In this document: positions 10,837 to 20,182 of the stretch, piece by piece
Numbering within the stretch: the first letter of the stretch is position 1
How the letters are laid out: each line of letters begins with the position of its first letter
DNA from: Bodo saltans
Taxonomy: Eukaryota > Euglenozoa > Kinetoplastea > Eubodonida > Bodonidae
Length of the DNA stretch: 64,000 bases
Direction of reading: 5' to 3'
Assembly: GCA_001460835.1 (NCBI GenBank)
Contig: CYKH01001151.1
Coordinates: forward strand, 1,930 to 65,929
The notes under the pieces: generated by a model
What the model was told of the DNA's origin: nothing
Databases searched by the model: none
Seen by the model: the letters and a program-made list of their open reading frames with translations, nothing else
Program-made: the position numbers and the translations under genes

Positions 10837-11352
10837 ATGGACTTCTTTGGTGATGACGAAGGCACCACGACGACTTCATCGTTTCTTGCAACAGTAACAG
10901 AGTCGACCCCGTTCCGATTCGACTCCATTCACGCTCAAACACGTAGCTCACTTCGCATCACTCACATCTCAGTGATTGATGGGAGCGGCAAAGATAATAG
11001 GCCAACCTTTGCACAAATTCGGACTCTGTCCGCTCCCTCTGCGGAGGTAACGACGACAACAGTGGCGGGCTTCCCGGCTACTGCACCAAATGTCAATAAC
11101 AAGCTACTCGTCTCCTCTACTTCCATTGCGTCGTCACTGAATATTCTCATTGACCTCGATGGCTTCACAGAATTGATTGCCCAAGGACCAGGGACGCTGT
11201 TGTTCTTCGGGGAGCAATCCACACAACTGATCGACGAAAACCGCCACCACGAAATGTTCGACGAGGAAGGAGAAGAAGACGAAGAGGGTGAAGATGACGA
11301 TGATGACGAAGAGATTGACTTTGCAGAGATGAGACGATTGGCTCGCAACTAA
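10837..11352 (+). CDS. Nucleoplasmin-like acidic histone-chaperone candidate
   Basis: The 171-residue protein is read from ATG 10837. An in-frame ATG at 10666 exists, but the later start places MDFFG at the N-terminus, matching the M-x-F-W/F-G opening of nucleoplasmin-like domains in plant HD2 proteins and FKBP-type chaperones. The middle has a THISVIDG strand, and near residues 105-132 the sequence LNILIDLDGF...LIAQGPGTLLFFGE resembles the final strands of that fold. The C-terminal 35 residues are a run of Asp and Glu closed by a short basic end (MRRLARN). The likely role is histone or ribosomal-protein chaperoning in the nucleus or nucleolus. The assignment rests on pattern matching by eye. 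It is unrelated to the surface genes on either side. Confidence 0.6.
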   Translation: MDFFGDDEGTTTTSSFLATVTESTPFRFDSIHAQTRSSLRITHISVIDGSGKDNRPTFAQIRTLSAPSAEVTTTTVAGFPATAPNVNNKLLVSSTSIASSLNILIDLDGFTELIAQGPGTLLFFGEQSTQLIDENRHHEMFDEEGEEDEEGEDDDDDEEIDFAEMRRLARN

Positions 11353-11541
11353 AACAAAGAGAATTCGTGGTGCATTCAAGTTGTTAACGCGCCTTCACAC
11401 AAACACACACATACGAGTAACTCACATTGATGACGCCGCACCCTATTTTTCTCGAGCTGATGACAAACCTAATTTGTGTTGCCGAACTTTTACGAAAATT
11501 CTCGAATCCATTTCTGAACACACAAAACAAAAAAGCTACAG

Positions 11542-14500
11542 ATGCAGAGAGATTCTCAATTTCGCAATATTTCCTCATCACATGGCACTGGGAATTCATC
11601 AACAAACGCGACGACGGCGCAGTTGCAGCATCACGCCACAGGGAGCCGCACTGCTCTCGTTGGATTAAGCCGCGCTAAGCAACAACAACAGCAGCAACAA
11701 ACACGGCGTCTAGTAGGGACGACAGCTCAACTTCCCAAAGCGACAACACCATCGGCGAAGAATCACATCGGTAGGCAGAGTAGTCTCCGTGGTGCCCTTC
11801 AGCAGCATGAATATTTGCATGATGAAGACCTCATTGCATTCCTTCGCCCCGTTCACAACGATTCACTCGTATTTGTGGATGAAGTGGTGGAGCAACAACC
11901 GTTGAGCTCGTCGACTTGGGTTGTGTCACAAATGCAACAGTTGCGTCATCATCATGGTGGTGGTGAGGAGTCGCAACTAACGAACTCTGCTCCTCCTCAG
12001 CCAATGCTTGCTTCGTCACTTACCGCAGGCGGCTGGGCAAGTAACGTCTCACTGACAGATCCCCCTCGCCGTGCAACTATTGGAAGCGCTACCGAAGGAG
12101 TTCGCAGAGCTGTGACGCCTCAAGACGTCGTCCCTCAGCGTTCTGTTGGTCATCATCAGGTGCGAGCCTCCTCTGTTATGGAGGTCGTCAACTCACGTGG
12201 CGGTGGCGGCGGCGGGAACGAAAGCAGTGGCAATGTCACAAATCACAATGATGACTCCCTCATCGGTGTTCGTCCAGGGAGATTGCGCAGCGAAGTGAAG
12301 CGGCAGCGCAACTCGGATGACACGCCAACAACAACGTCATCAATGGCGTTGCAGCCGCAACAGCATTCACACAATACGCGAGGCAGAGCACCATCCATCA
12401 CCAATGGCACACCTCGATCCTTCGACATGAGCACTCTTGCACACAACGACCGCACGATTATCTCCGCTTCCTCTGCGATGACGTCTGACGGAAAGAAGAC
12501 GACGACAGCAATGCAAAACCTCCTTCAACGTGTGTCGTCCGCGACATCGTCTCGTGCCTCGGCTCCCGACGGAGAAGGACGCGCGGTGTCGCCGATATTG
12601 CCAACCATATCGCCGCAAGAAGAGCCATCACCAGCTCAGCTTTCATCGTCCACGAGGCCTTCATCTGGCATCGCCTCTCCTTTTGTGATGCCTCACACAG
12701 ATGTCCCTGGCGCCTCCACCCGAGTACGGCAACGCAGCAGCTCCCCCAGGAGCATTGAGCCCCCTCCTGCTATGAAGGGCGGCTTAGGGTCGAAGGCTCA
12801 ACAAACACCGTACGACGTAGAAGCGTTTTCTCGAGACATTCGCCACGGCGGCGGCTCTGCAGTAGAAAAGGGCCGATTGTCCCCCACTGACCCTCCGCCT
12901 GCTCGGAAAGCGCAACGAGGGGAGAGGCCACTCAGCCGCGGTGTTGGAGAAGCATCGATGCCATCAATGCCCAATAAGGGCGATCGGTCCCCAGCGGCGC
13001 TGCCTCCACTTGAACCAAACTCTTTGTCTCTCCCACAGAGTCACACCCTTCTTCACGAAACCTCAGAAAGTCGTGAGGAAGTCGGCTGGTCGCGCATCAT
13101 TAGCGCCATCGGTGGCAGTTCACACACTGCAGCTGCAGCTGTGGTAGGAGCAGGAGGAGGTGGAACAGGAGTTCAGCGTATCGATACACGGCCGTTGGAA
13201 GATGTTCGCCTCGCTGCTGAATCCATCAATCCATTTCTCCTTAAAACGATCTCCCGGTCATTAGCTCCTATTTCCGCAACAGAAGCCTTGCGTATCGCGA
13301 TGGGAGGAGGTAGCAGTGGGCAGCAACATCACCACATGTTGCTCCAACAACAACAACAACAACAATCGTATGTGTCATCATCGGATCATTTGCAGCAGCA
13401 GCAGCAGCCCCATTCCGCGTCACCTGCAACCTTGATGTCCTCCTCTGCATCGTCGACCACAACTGCGTTGAACATCAGTGGAGGGGTAGCACCTGCAGTC
13501 GAAAGACCACGAGCATCTTCGATCACACAAGTTGGGGTCGCAAAGCGTGCACGATCCCCACCGTCTGCTTCAGACAATGTCCGTCACGCGCAGCGTCGAG
13601 ACGATGAGAATGCAGCCGCACCCGCCACAAGCAGCTCGCCGCTGGCCCTGTTGGAGCAACAAGAGCACACTGTCCCGTCCCCTCGCATGTCCAAAAATTG
13701 TACCCCAACGACAACCACATCTCCTGGGTTGGCCGGAGCACCTCTCTCTGCGGATACCAGTGCCCCGTTTCAACCGTACCCGTTGTCGCACGAGTCCTCC
13801 TCCTCCCCTGTTCCACAGTCGTCGTCCTCTCAGCCCCAGTCCGTGGCGGCTCTTACACCAGAACCGACTCCTACTGGTGCTGCAACGCAAGGGCTGTTTG
13901 AACGAAGCAATCATGTTGGTGGTAGTGTTGTTGGAGCGATGAGCGTGCCTTCTGTGAATATGAAAACTCTGCACGCTCAACAACAGCAACAACAACAACA
14001 TGACACTGTCGCTTCCCACAGTAGTGTCGCGTTGCTCAATGTTAGTAAAGCGAGGTCCGCCTCGTTAGTGTCTCCAGGCCGTAAGACCAGCACCGGAGGA
14101 GGGGCAGCAACACAGCACCAACCCCTTCGATCGCCAAGGCTTAGCGTGTCCACCAACCCTACGCAGCACCTTCCCTCGCCTCGTAACTCAGCTATTGTAG
14201 AACAAATTCTTCAACTCAGCGCTCGGAGGGAATCAGAAGCGCAACACGCGGCGCTCCACCCCGCTGCATTGCCAGCAGACAACCCAGCGTACCGCACAAC
14301 GCGCATTGTTCCATTACCCAATATTGCCGTCACGACAGGAATTCCTCCAGCGGCGCTCAAAAAGATGCGTGAGCGCGCATACGCAAGCTGTAACAGGTCA
14401 GCCTCCATTGACGATCATGAGGCCGATATCACTGCGGCATTTCACAGGGACCTCCGTCGTCACGGTGGTAATGTGCCGCTTGCCTTCACTATGGACGACG

Positions 14501-17500
14501 ATGAGGGTAGTAGCAATCATGCTGCTGCTCGTCTCGTGTTAGGGAGAGTCCTCGACCACCTTTATGCGACGACACCAACAACATCCATTGTCGAGCAGAA
14601 ACAACACCACGACAGTGAACAACATCATCCGTTGAACACATTCGATCACCCCGTGACGACCGTTGACGAGGGCGGCCACATCGATGACGATCCAACGATG
14701 CCCACCGCTGCAGGTCCAAATGCAGTGGCCCGCACCAACTCGGTCAGCATCAACAGAACGTCCACAATGCCGTTCTTTGACCGCACTGGGGGTGCAATGC
14801 CGTCAGGGTCATTATCAGCATTGCTTGAAGTTGATGATGATGAGGAGAATGAGCAAGTGAATACCACAACAACTTTTATGAAACCGCACAGCAACGTCGC
14901 GAAAGATATTCATGTGGGCGACAATGAAGAGGACTGCATCACTGTCGGTATGAAGACTCGGCCCAGTAGCGCTGCTGCGATGCTCAACGACACTTCGTCG
15001 ATTCTCAAGACCGCGGTGGCGGTACCCACGACCAACAGCAAGAAACCTGGGCTGTCGGTGATGATTGACCACCAGGATCAGCAGCAGGTGGTCGCTCCCT
15101 CGCGACAAAAACAGCTCCTTCCCACATCCTCCACGTCCTCTTCCTCTGCTAGGGAGGAGCTCCCACCACCGCAGCGCCCTGTCCACCATCCAACTCTGAC
15201 GTCGTCGTCGGCGGAGGATGCTGCTGCACGCAATGACGCCTCGCTGTTTACCATCGTCTTTACTGAGCCCTCCAAGGCATGCTTTTCGATGGACGACGAC
15301 GACGACGACGATGACAACAACAACAACGACGTCAAGCGTCAACATGAGGATGGAGAGCAGTGTCCATTCTCCTCTTCCTCTCCTCCATCTTCTTCAGTGC
15401 CGCCTCCTCAGCACGACGAGGATGCCGATGCTATGTTTGAAGCCGCCAGCAAACGGCGACAATCCCTCCCTCGGCTACATATTCCCGGAGTGTCGGCGGC
15501 CTCACCTCCCACAGAAGAACTCATGTCCCTCACCGCTTCACAGAATCATAATACTCACTTAGGATCGATTGACTCAGCTGCAGAAGCACCAAGGCTTGTT
15601 GTTGATGTCACCTCTGGCTCGGCGACCGCAGCACAAGCTGGGCAAGCAGCTCTTTCATCAATACGAACTCCCCGGAAAGGAACGGTTAATGCTGCTACCA
15701 CCTCAGCAGTCACCCGTTCTCCTCGTCGAGCGTCGCTTGCATCACCGCGAGCAACATCAGCGGTGACCCCAACAGCAACAGTAGTAGCATCTGGTGGGAG
15801 AACACCGAGACGGGCCAGCATGGGCACAAGCCTCTTGGCGTCGTCTAATAATGCAACCCCAACAACTGGAGGAAGCACCGCTGCAAAGTCACCGCGTCCT
15901 GGAAGTGGGGGCAAGGCGAGCGGTGTCGTATCAGCAAGCAACAAGAGGGGGGCTCAGCAACGACCTGCCACATCAGATGGATCAAGCCTCCCTCCCACGC
16001 CTTCTGGCAATGCACTGCCAGTCAACGTGGCAACGTCCTTTTCTTCGCCCCCTCCAATTTCGTTGACGCCGCCCACTGGCCATGACAACATCGCTGAATC
16101 TGAACAAACGCCAGCAACCACTGGACCTGCGGCAAAAGTCAAGCCTGCAAAATCACCGCGTGCTGGTTCAGCAGGATCTTCTCGTACCGCTGCAGTTGCG
16201 ACCTCTGTCTCACCAACACCAACAACGCGTGTGTCATCTGGAAAAACGAGGAGTGGTAGCGTCGCTAAGAAAGGTCGACGCCCAAGCTCTGCCGACGGCA
16301 CCAAGCCAGAGAGCCGTGAGGGCAGCGGCAGCCGCGGTGGTGACGCTGAAGTAGATGATGATGACGAAGAAGACATCAGACCAGACTCCGAAGATAGGAG
16401 CAGTAGCCTCGCCGCTGCTCCTCACGGTGGCAACAGTGACTACGCTGCGCAGTCGTTTGACTTGCCCGCCTTCGACACGCCACAAGAAGTTGCTCTGCGG
16501 CCCGCTCCACGCGGTGGTGGTGGCGATGATCATCATCACCCACTCCTTGCCGGTGCCAACGTCCCCAACAAACCTCGACCAACACCACGAGGAAAGCAGT
16601 CCTCCTCCAGCGGTGGAGGAGGTGGAGTGACGCCAAGGGCGTCGTTAGGAGCGACAAAATCTTCAAAAACTGGCGGCGGCGGTGGTGTGCAGAGGAGTAA
16701 ATCTCCTCGAGTTCCAGCGGATACACAAGCCGCGAAGGCAGCAAAGGCGCAAGAAGACGAAGAACGTCTCGACGACGGTAGTGCCGTCAAGGTCCAGCAA
16801 ATGTCAGACTCTGATGCTGACGACGACGACGACTCCGCTGCTGGCCCGCTTCAGACATCCCGCGATCCGATTGCAACCATGCTTCTTGCAAAGCAAAAGT
16901 CTGCGACGATGGAAGACTTGGACGCGAAAATGAAATTGCGCCGATCGATTATAAAGCGCCTTGCTGGGATCTTGCACAAAGATTTGCGCACCGCCGCGAT
17001 GCACATTGTGGCAAAGCAGCAGCAACAGCGCAAGGAAGGCGAATCCCCACGAGGCGCAGGACTCTCCATCACTTCAGCTGCAGCAGCAATGATGGGGTCA
17101 AGTGGGTCTACTCTGCCACCCGACGATAACGCGAGCGTCATGTCCGTTGGGGCATTGAGCAGTGTCGCCAGTCCACTAATGCCTCTCAAGAGTCCCTTAG
17201 CAGGAGGAGCCTCATCACTACGCGGCCCTGCGTCACCATACGCCAATAGTAGCAGTAATCACAACAATAACGGAGGAGAAAGAGAATTCCGGGCGCCGCC
17301 GAAGATTCGTGTCGCCGTTGTCATCAGCATCTCGCAGTACAAAGACAACAAAATCCCGCGGAATCAACAGTGTGAGTTCGAGGCGTCGGCGATGGCATCC
17401 ACATTGGCCTCCATGGGATTTGTCGTGACAAGGATGAGTATGCTGAGCAACCAAGAAGATCTTCGACCCACGTCGAAGGAGGTTGTGCTCAAATGTATCA

Positions 17501-19848
17501 AAGCATCAACGAAGCCTTGTAAGATTGGCGCGGACTTCGCCTCCATCGTGTACGTCTGCGGCGGCGGTTTTATTGGGCCCCTCACCGGTGCGAATCAGGG
17601 AAACAACCCTCAACCAGTCAACCTACGCCACGCTCCAAAGCCACTTACAGAGCATCTTCCACCGGCGGCTGGTAGCACTGCGTTTGTTGTCGTCCCTGGT
17701 GATGTCACTTTCTCACTCCTAGCACGAGATACAGTGTTGACCTTGTCAGACCTGCAATCTATCCCCTCGTGCACAGATGGCACAAATAGTTGGGTGCTCA
17801 TGGACACGTACAGCATCTCATTCCTGCCCCCGTGCCCACCGAACCTTAACGGATTTGCCATGGTCGGTGGCCGGAAGACGATCGGAGGCGAATTATTTTG
17901 CTTGTACGAAATGCAGCACCTCTTCCCGCTGTCGTTGTACTGCCTTCGCGCAATCAGTGGGTGGGCGACACGTGACAGCCGATTGTCCGTGAACGCCATC
18001 AATGCCTACGTTCATGGGCATCTCACTCGAAGGGGCCTGTTCGCCACGACAACCGCAAGCCCATTCTTTGTCGGCGACTTAGATCTTGCCACTGTCCACG
18101 AGCTACGGTTCTGTCGACAGCAAGTGAAAGACATTCGTAATGTTCTCCATGGCAAGTACACAACAGTATCCCTCACGTTGATTCCTACTCGTAATCAGGA
18201 TCCCACAAGTGCTGAATTTGTTCGTCACTTACGAACAGCGTTTCTTGAGCTTCTTGCTTCGGACGCGACGAATCCTATGGTACGATGTCTCCACCGAGTG
18301 TATGAACCGAAGCTCTTTGCGATCATGCGAGGTATCAACCCTGCAAAATTTGTGGCGGATGATGCAGCGCTGTTCCGGCACATGCAAGCGGCATCTCGAG
18401 ATCTTCGAGAGCGGCTTCAGGACCCGTCTGTGGAATACCGTGTTCAAGCGTTTGGGTCGATGCTGCTCGGTGAGATTACGATGTCCAACGCTTACTCTCG
18501 CGATGCGTTCCTTTTGACGTTAGAAAACAGCAAACGCATCCGACAAGTGAAGGAGCTGAAGAAAGAGTGGCTGGTGAAGGTCGAAGAAATGCGCGCAAAG
18601 CGAAAGCAACTTCACGAACAACAAGAAGCCGCGTTGAAGCTGCAGGAGGAAGAAGCCAGTATGAAGCAGCTGCAGCAACAGCAGTCACCGCTACTAAATG
18701 CCACCGTGGGTAGCGCATTAGGTATGACGCAGAGCAGCAGTGAGCCCAATCCGTCGTTTGCATCAGCAGCAGGAGGATCCATCGTTGATGCAGACTCTGT
18801 TGCCTCCGGCAGCATTCGACGAACCTCAACTCCCACGGTGCCCCCAACGGCGTCAACCCCCACGCCCATCACGCCACGACCAGGAAGCCAGCAGCAACAG
18901 CAGCAGCGTGGATTCGCCCGTAACCCCGCCGCCGCACCCCCCACACCAACCGCAGCCGTTGTTGCACCTCATACAACAACGATTACCACCACCACCGCTA
19001 GTGACGATCACCACGTCCCACGAGTAATTATGACAAGTGGTAACATGTTCAACATCAACGCTGCGATTCAACTCGCGTCCCTCCAGCAAGCCAAACCTGA
19101 CGTCTCTCGTGCAGCTGGTTACTTCTCCAATCCAATTGACAACGGTTTCACCATCGATGGAAAAGCTGTCCACGAGTTAGGGCTCCTTTGCTGCACTACA
19201 TTTCTCACCACAGAATTCCTGGCGATGAAGTTGGATCGAGCGATTCGAAGTCATGGGCTCCTTTCCCATGATTTTATTGTCAAAGACGTCCGCATCGTTC
19301 CAATGGACGAAGATCATGTGCAGTTGTATCTGCTAATCTCTGAAATCCAAGCACAGTGGCGAGGCCGTGTGACAAGACGAAAGATGAGCGTCCTGTTGCC
19401 GACAGTACGTGATGAAGTTGCTCGTCGTGAAAAGATTGTCAAGGAAGAACATGACTTTATCCTCAAAATCAACGCCACATTGGTCTGGAGCGCGCAGCGC
19501 ATTATGGTGGACGCAGAACGTACCGCTCGTGGGGACCTCGTCGAGATGCAACATCAAGCCCTCACGTACATGTACATGGATCGAGTCGCCTTGTACCAGC
19601 GCATCGCGTATCATTGGTACTCCACCATTGTGGCGAAAGTGGCGGCTCAAGAAGCTGTGTTCCGTGGTGAGATTGTGTCGCGGAAAAACATTGTATGGCC
19701 AGGAATTCTGCGCTTGCTCTTTTGGCGGAAGTACATTCGAATTCTTCGGGATGATGATAAGGGGAGAAAGAAGATTGAAGAGCAGGCAGAGACGAAAATA
19801 CGCAACGTTGCATCGCAGTTCTGGAAAGTGGAGCGCAAGCGATGGTAA
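11542..19848 (+). CDS. Giant pseudocaspase protein with coiled coil and IQ motif
   Basis: The 2768-residue protein starts at ATG 11542, directly preceded by CAG. Residues 1 to about 1900 are low-complexity: poly-Gln runs, S/T/P-rich stretches, an Asp/Asn run near 1250 and a basic zone (about 1370-1720) with repeated SPR/TPR motifs. Residues about 1923-2260 resemble a caspase/metacaspase (C14) p20 fold: RVAVVISISQYKD opens like the first strand, and ASTLASMGFVV matches the following helix and strand. The position of the catalytic SGHG reads CGGGF (2006-2010), and the DxC position reads MDTYS (D2088, Y2090), so both dyad residues look lost. A charged coiled coil follows (about 2335-2385), then a second low-complexity zone. 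An IQ motif starts at I2602 (IQAQWRGRVTRR) within a basic helical C-terminus, suggesting calmodulin or centrin binding. It is probably a non-peptidase scaffold. Confidence 0.7.
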   Translation: MQRDSQFRNISSSHGTGNSSTNATTAQLQHHATGSRTALVGLSRAKQQQQQQQTRRLVGTTAQLPKATTPSAKNHIGRQSSLRGALQQHEYLHDEDLIAFLRPVHNDSLVFVDEVVEQQPLSSSTWVVSQMQQLRHHHGGGEESQLTNSAPPQPMLASSLTAGGWASNVSLTDPPRRATIGSATEGVRRAVTPQDVVPQRSVGHHQVRASSVMEVVNSRGGGGGGNESSGNVTNHNDDSLIGVRPGRLRSEVKRQRNSDDTPTTTSSMALQPQQHSHNTRGRAPSITNGTPRSFDMSTLAHNDRTIISASSAMTSDGKKTTTAMQNLLQRVSSATSSRASAPDGEGRAVSPILPTISPQEEPSPAQLSSSTRPSSGIASPFVMPHTDVPGASTRVRQRSSSPRSIEPPPAMKGGLGSKAQQTPYDVEAFSRDIRHGGGSAVEKGRLSPTDPPPARKAQRGERPLSRGVGEASMPSMPNKGDRSPAALPPLEPNSLSLPQSHTLLHETSESREEVGWSRIISAIGGSSHTAAAAVVGAGGGGTGVQRIDTRPLEDVRLAAESINPFLLKTISRSLAPISATEALRIAMGGGSSGQQHHHMLLQQQQQQQSYVSSSDHLQQQQQPHSASPATLMSSSASSTTTALNISGGVAPAVERPRASSITQVGVAKRARSPPSASDNVRHAQRRDDENAAAPATSSSPLALLEQQEHTVPSPRMSKNCTPTTTTSPGLAGAPLSADTSAPFQPYPLSHESSSSPVPQSSSSQPQSVAALTPEPTPTGAATQGLFERSNHVGGSVVGAMSVPSVNMKTLHAQQQQQQQHDTVASHSSVALLNVSKARSASLVSPGRKTSTGGGAATQHQPLRSPRLSVSTNPTQHLPSPRNSAIVEQILQLSARRESEAQHAALHPAALPADNPAYRTTRIVPLPNIAVTTGIPPAALKKMRERAYASCNRSASIDDHEADITAAFHRDLRRHGGNVPLAFTMDDDEGSSNHAAARLVLGRVLDHLYATTPTTSIVEQKQHHDSEQHHPLNTFDHPVTTVDEGGHIDDDPTMPTAAGPNAVARTNSVSINRTSTMPFFDRTGGAMPSGSLSALLEVDDDEENEQVNTTTTFMKPHSNVAKDIHVGDNEEDCITVGMKTRPSSAAAMLNDTSSILKTAVAVPTTNSKKPGLSVMIDHQDQQQVVAPSRQKQLLPTSSTSSSSAREELPPPQRPVHHPTLTSSSAEDAAARNDASLFTIVFTEPSKACFSMDDDDDDDDNNNNDVKRQHEDGEQCPFSSSSPPSSSVPPPQHDEDADAMFEAASKRRQSLPRLHIPGVSAASPPTEELMSLTASQNHNTHLGSIDSAAEAPRLVVDVTSGSATAAQAGQAALSSIRTPRKGTVNAATTSAVTRSPRRASLASPRATSAVTPTATVVASGGRTPRRASMGTSLLASSNNATPTTGGSTAAKSPRPGSGGKASGVVSASNKRGAQQRPATSDGSSLPPTPSGNALPVNVATSFSSPPPISLTPPTGHDNIAESEQTPATTGPAAKVKPAKSPRAGSAGSSRTAAVATSVSPTPTTRVSSGKTRSGSVAKKGRRPSSADGTKPESREGSGSRGGDAEVDDDDEEDIRPDSEDRSSSLAAAPHGGNSDYAAQSFDLPAFDTPQEVALRPAPRGGGGDDHHHPLLAGANVPNKPRPTPRGKQSSSSGGGGGVTPRASLGATKSSKTGGGGGVQRSKSPRVPADTQAAKAAKAQEDEERLDDGSAVKVQQMSDSDADDDDDSAAGPLQTSRDPIATMLLAKQKSATMEDLDAKMKLRRSIIKRLAGILHKDLRTAAMHIVAKQQQQRKEGESPRGAGLSITSAAAAMMGSSGSTLPPDDNASVMSVGALSSVASPLMPLKSPLAGGASSLRGPASPYANSSSNHNNNGGEREFRAPPKIRVAVVISISQYKDNKIPRNQQCEFEASAMASTLASMGFVVTRMSMLSNQEDLRPTSKEVVLKCIKASTKPCKIGADFASIVYVCGGGFIGPLTGANQGNNPQPVNLRHAPKPLTEHLPPAAGSTAFVVVPGDVTFSLLARDTVLTLSDLQSIPSCTDGTNSWVLMDTYSISFLPPCPPNLNGFAMVGGRKTIGGELFCLYEMQHLFPLSLYCLRAISGWATRDSRLSVNAINAYVHGHLTRRGLFATTTASPFFVGDLDLATVHELRFCRQQVKDIRNVLHGKYTTVSLTLIPTRNQDPTSAEFVRHLRTAFLELLASDATNPMVRCLHRVYEPKLFAIMRGINPAKFVADDAALFRHMQAASRDLRERLQDPSVEYRVQAFGSMLLGEITMSNAYSRDAFLLTLENSKRIRQVKELKKEWLVKVEEMRAKRKQLHEQQEAALKLQEEEASMKQLQQQQSPLLNATVGSALGMTQSSSEPNPSFASAAGGSIVDADSVASGSIRRTSTPTVPPTASTPTPITPRPGSQQQQQQRGFARNPAAAPPTPTAAVVAPHTTTITTTTASDDHHVPRVIMTSGNMFNINAAIQLASLQQAKPDVSRAAGYFSNPIDNGFTIDGKAVHELGLLCCTTFLTTEFLAMKLDRAIRSHGLLSHDFIVKDVRIVPMDEDHVQLYLLISEIQAQWRGRVTRRKMSVLLPTVRDEVARREKIVKEEHDFILKINATLVWSAQRIMVDAERTARGDLVEMQHQALTYMYMDRVALYQRIAYHWYSTIVAKVAAQEAVFRGEIVSRKNIVWPGILRLLFWRKYIRILRDDDKGRKKIEEQAETKIRNVASQFWKVERKRW

Positions 19849-20182
19849 AAGGAAAACCTTGTAAAACCTAACCCCTTCCAACATCTGTCCCCTTACAACT
19901 GCCATACATACAAGCGCAAGCACAACAAAAAAAAAACAGAAACACAAGAGAAAGATAGACACATCGAACGAACAGCCCTCAGCGGATTTCACGTGATCAT
20001 TTGATTTCGTTTGTAGAGTAACCTTTGGCTGCTCGCTCGGCTAGGACGGGGGGAAAAAACACAGCAATGTTTGCAATCTTTCGTCTTTTTTGATCTGTCA
20101 TGGCAATACACAAGTGCAAGGAGTGGTAGTCAATTTAGAAAATCCCCCTCCTTTCCCTCCTTTTATTTTTTTAATTTCTTAG
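19849..20182 (+). other. Intergenic spacer ending in a strong polypyrimidine tract
   Basis: No gene is seen. A-rich sequence follows the stop of the pseudocaspase gene. The spacer ends with the pyrimidine run and AG listed separately. Confidence 0.55.
20143..20182 (+). promoter_or_regulatory. Polypyrimidine tract and 3' splice acceptor abutting the ATG
   Basis: An almost uninterrupted pyrimidine run (20143-20180, with AA only at 20173-20174 and one earlier A) ends in AG at 20181-20182, immediately followed by ATG 20183. This is the best trans-splice signal in the window. If used, the mRNA would have no gene-encoded 5' UTR, or translation would begin at the in-frame ATG 20201 or 20261. Confidence 0.65.

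Noticed and set aside
17300-18060. An active metacaspase
   Set aside because: No His in the SGHG position and no Cys in the DxC position by eye; a pseudo-enzyme fits better.
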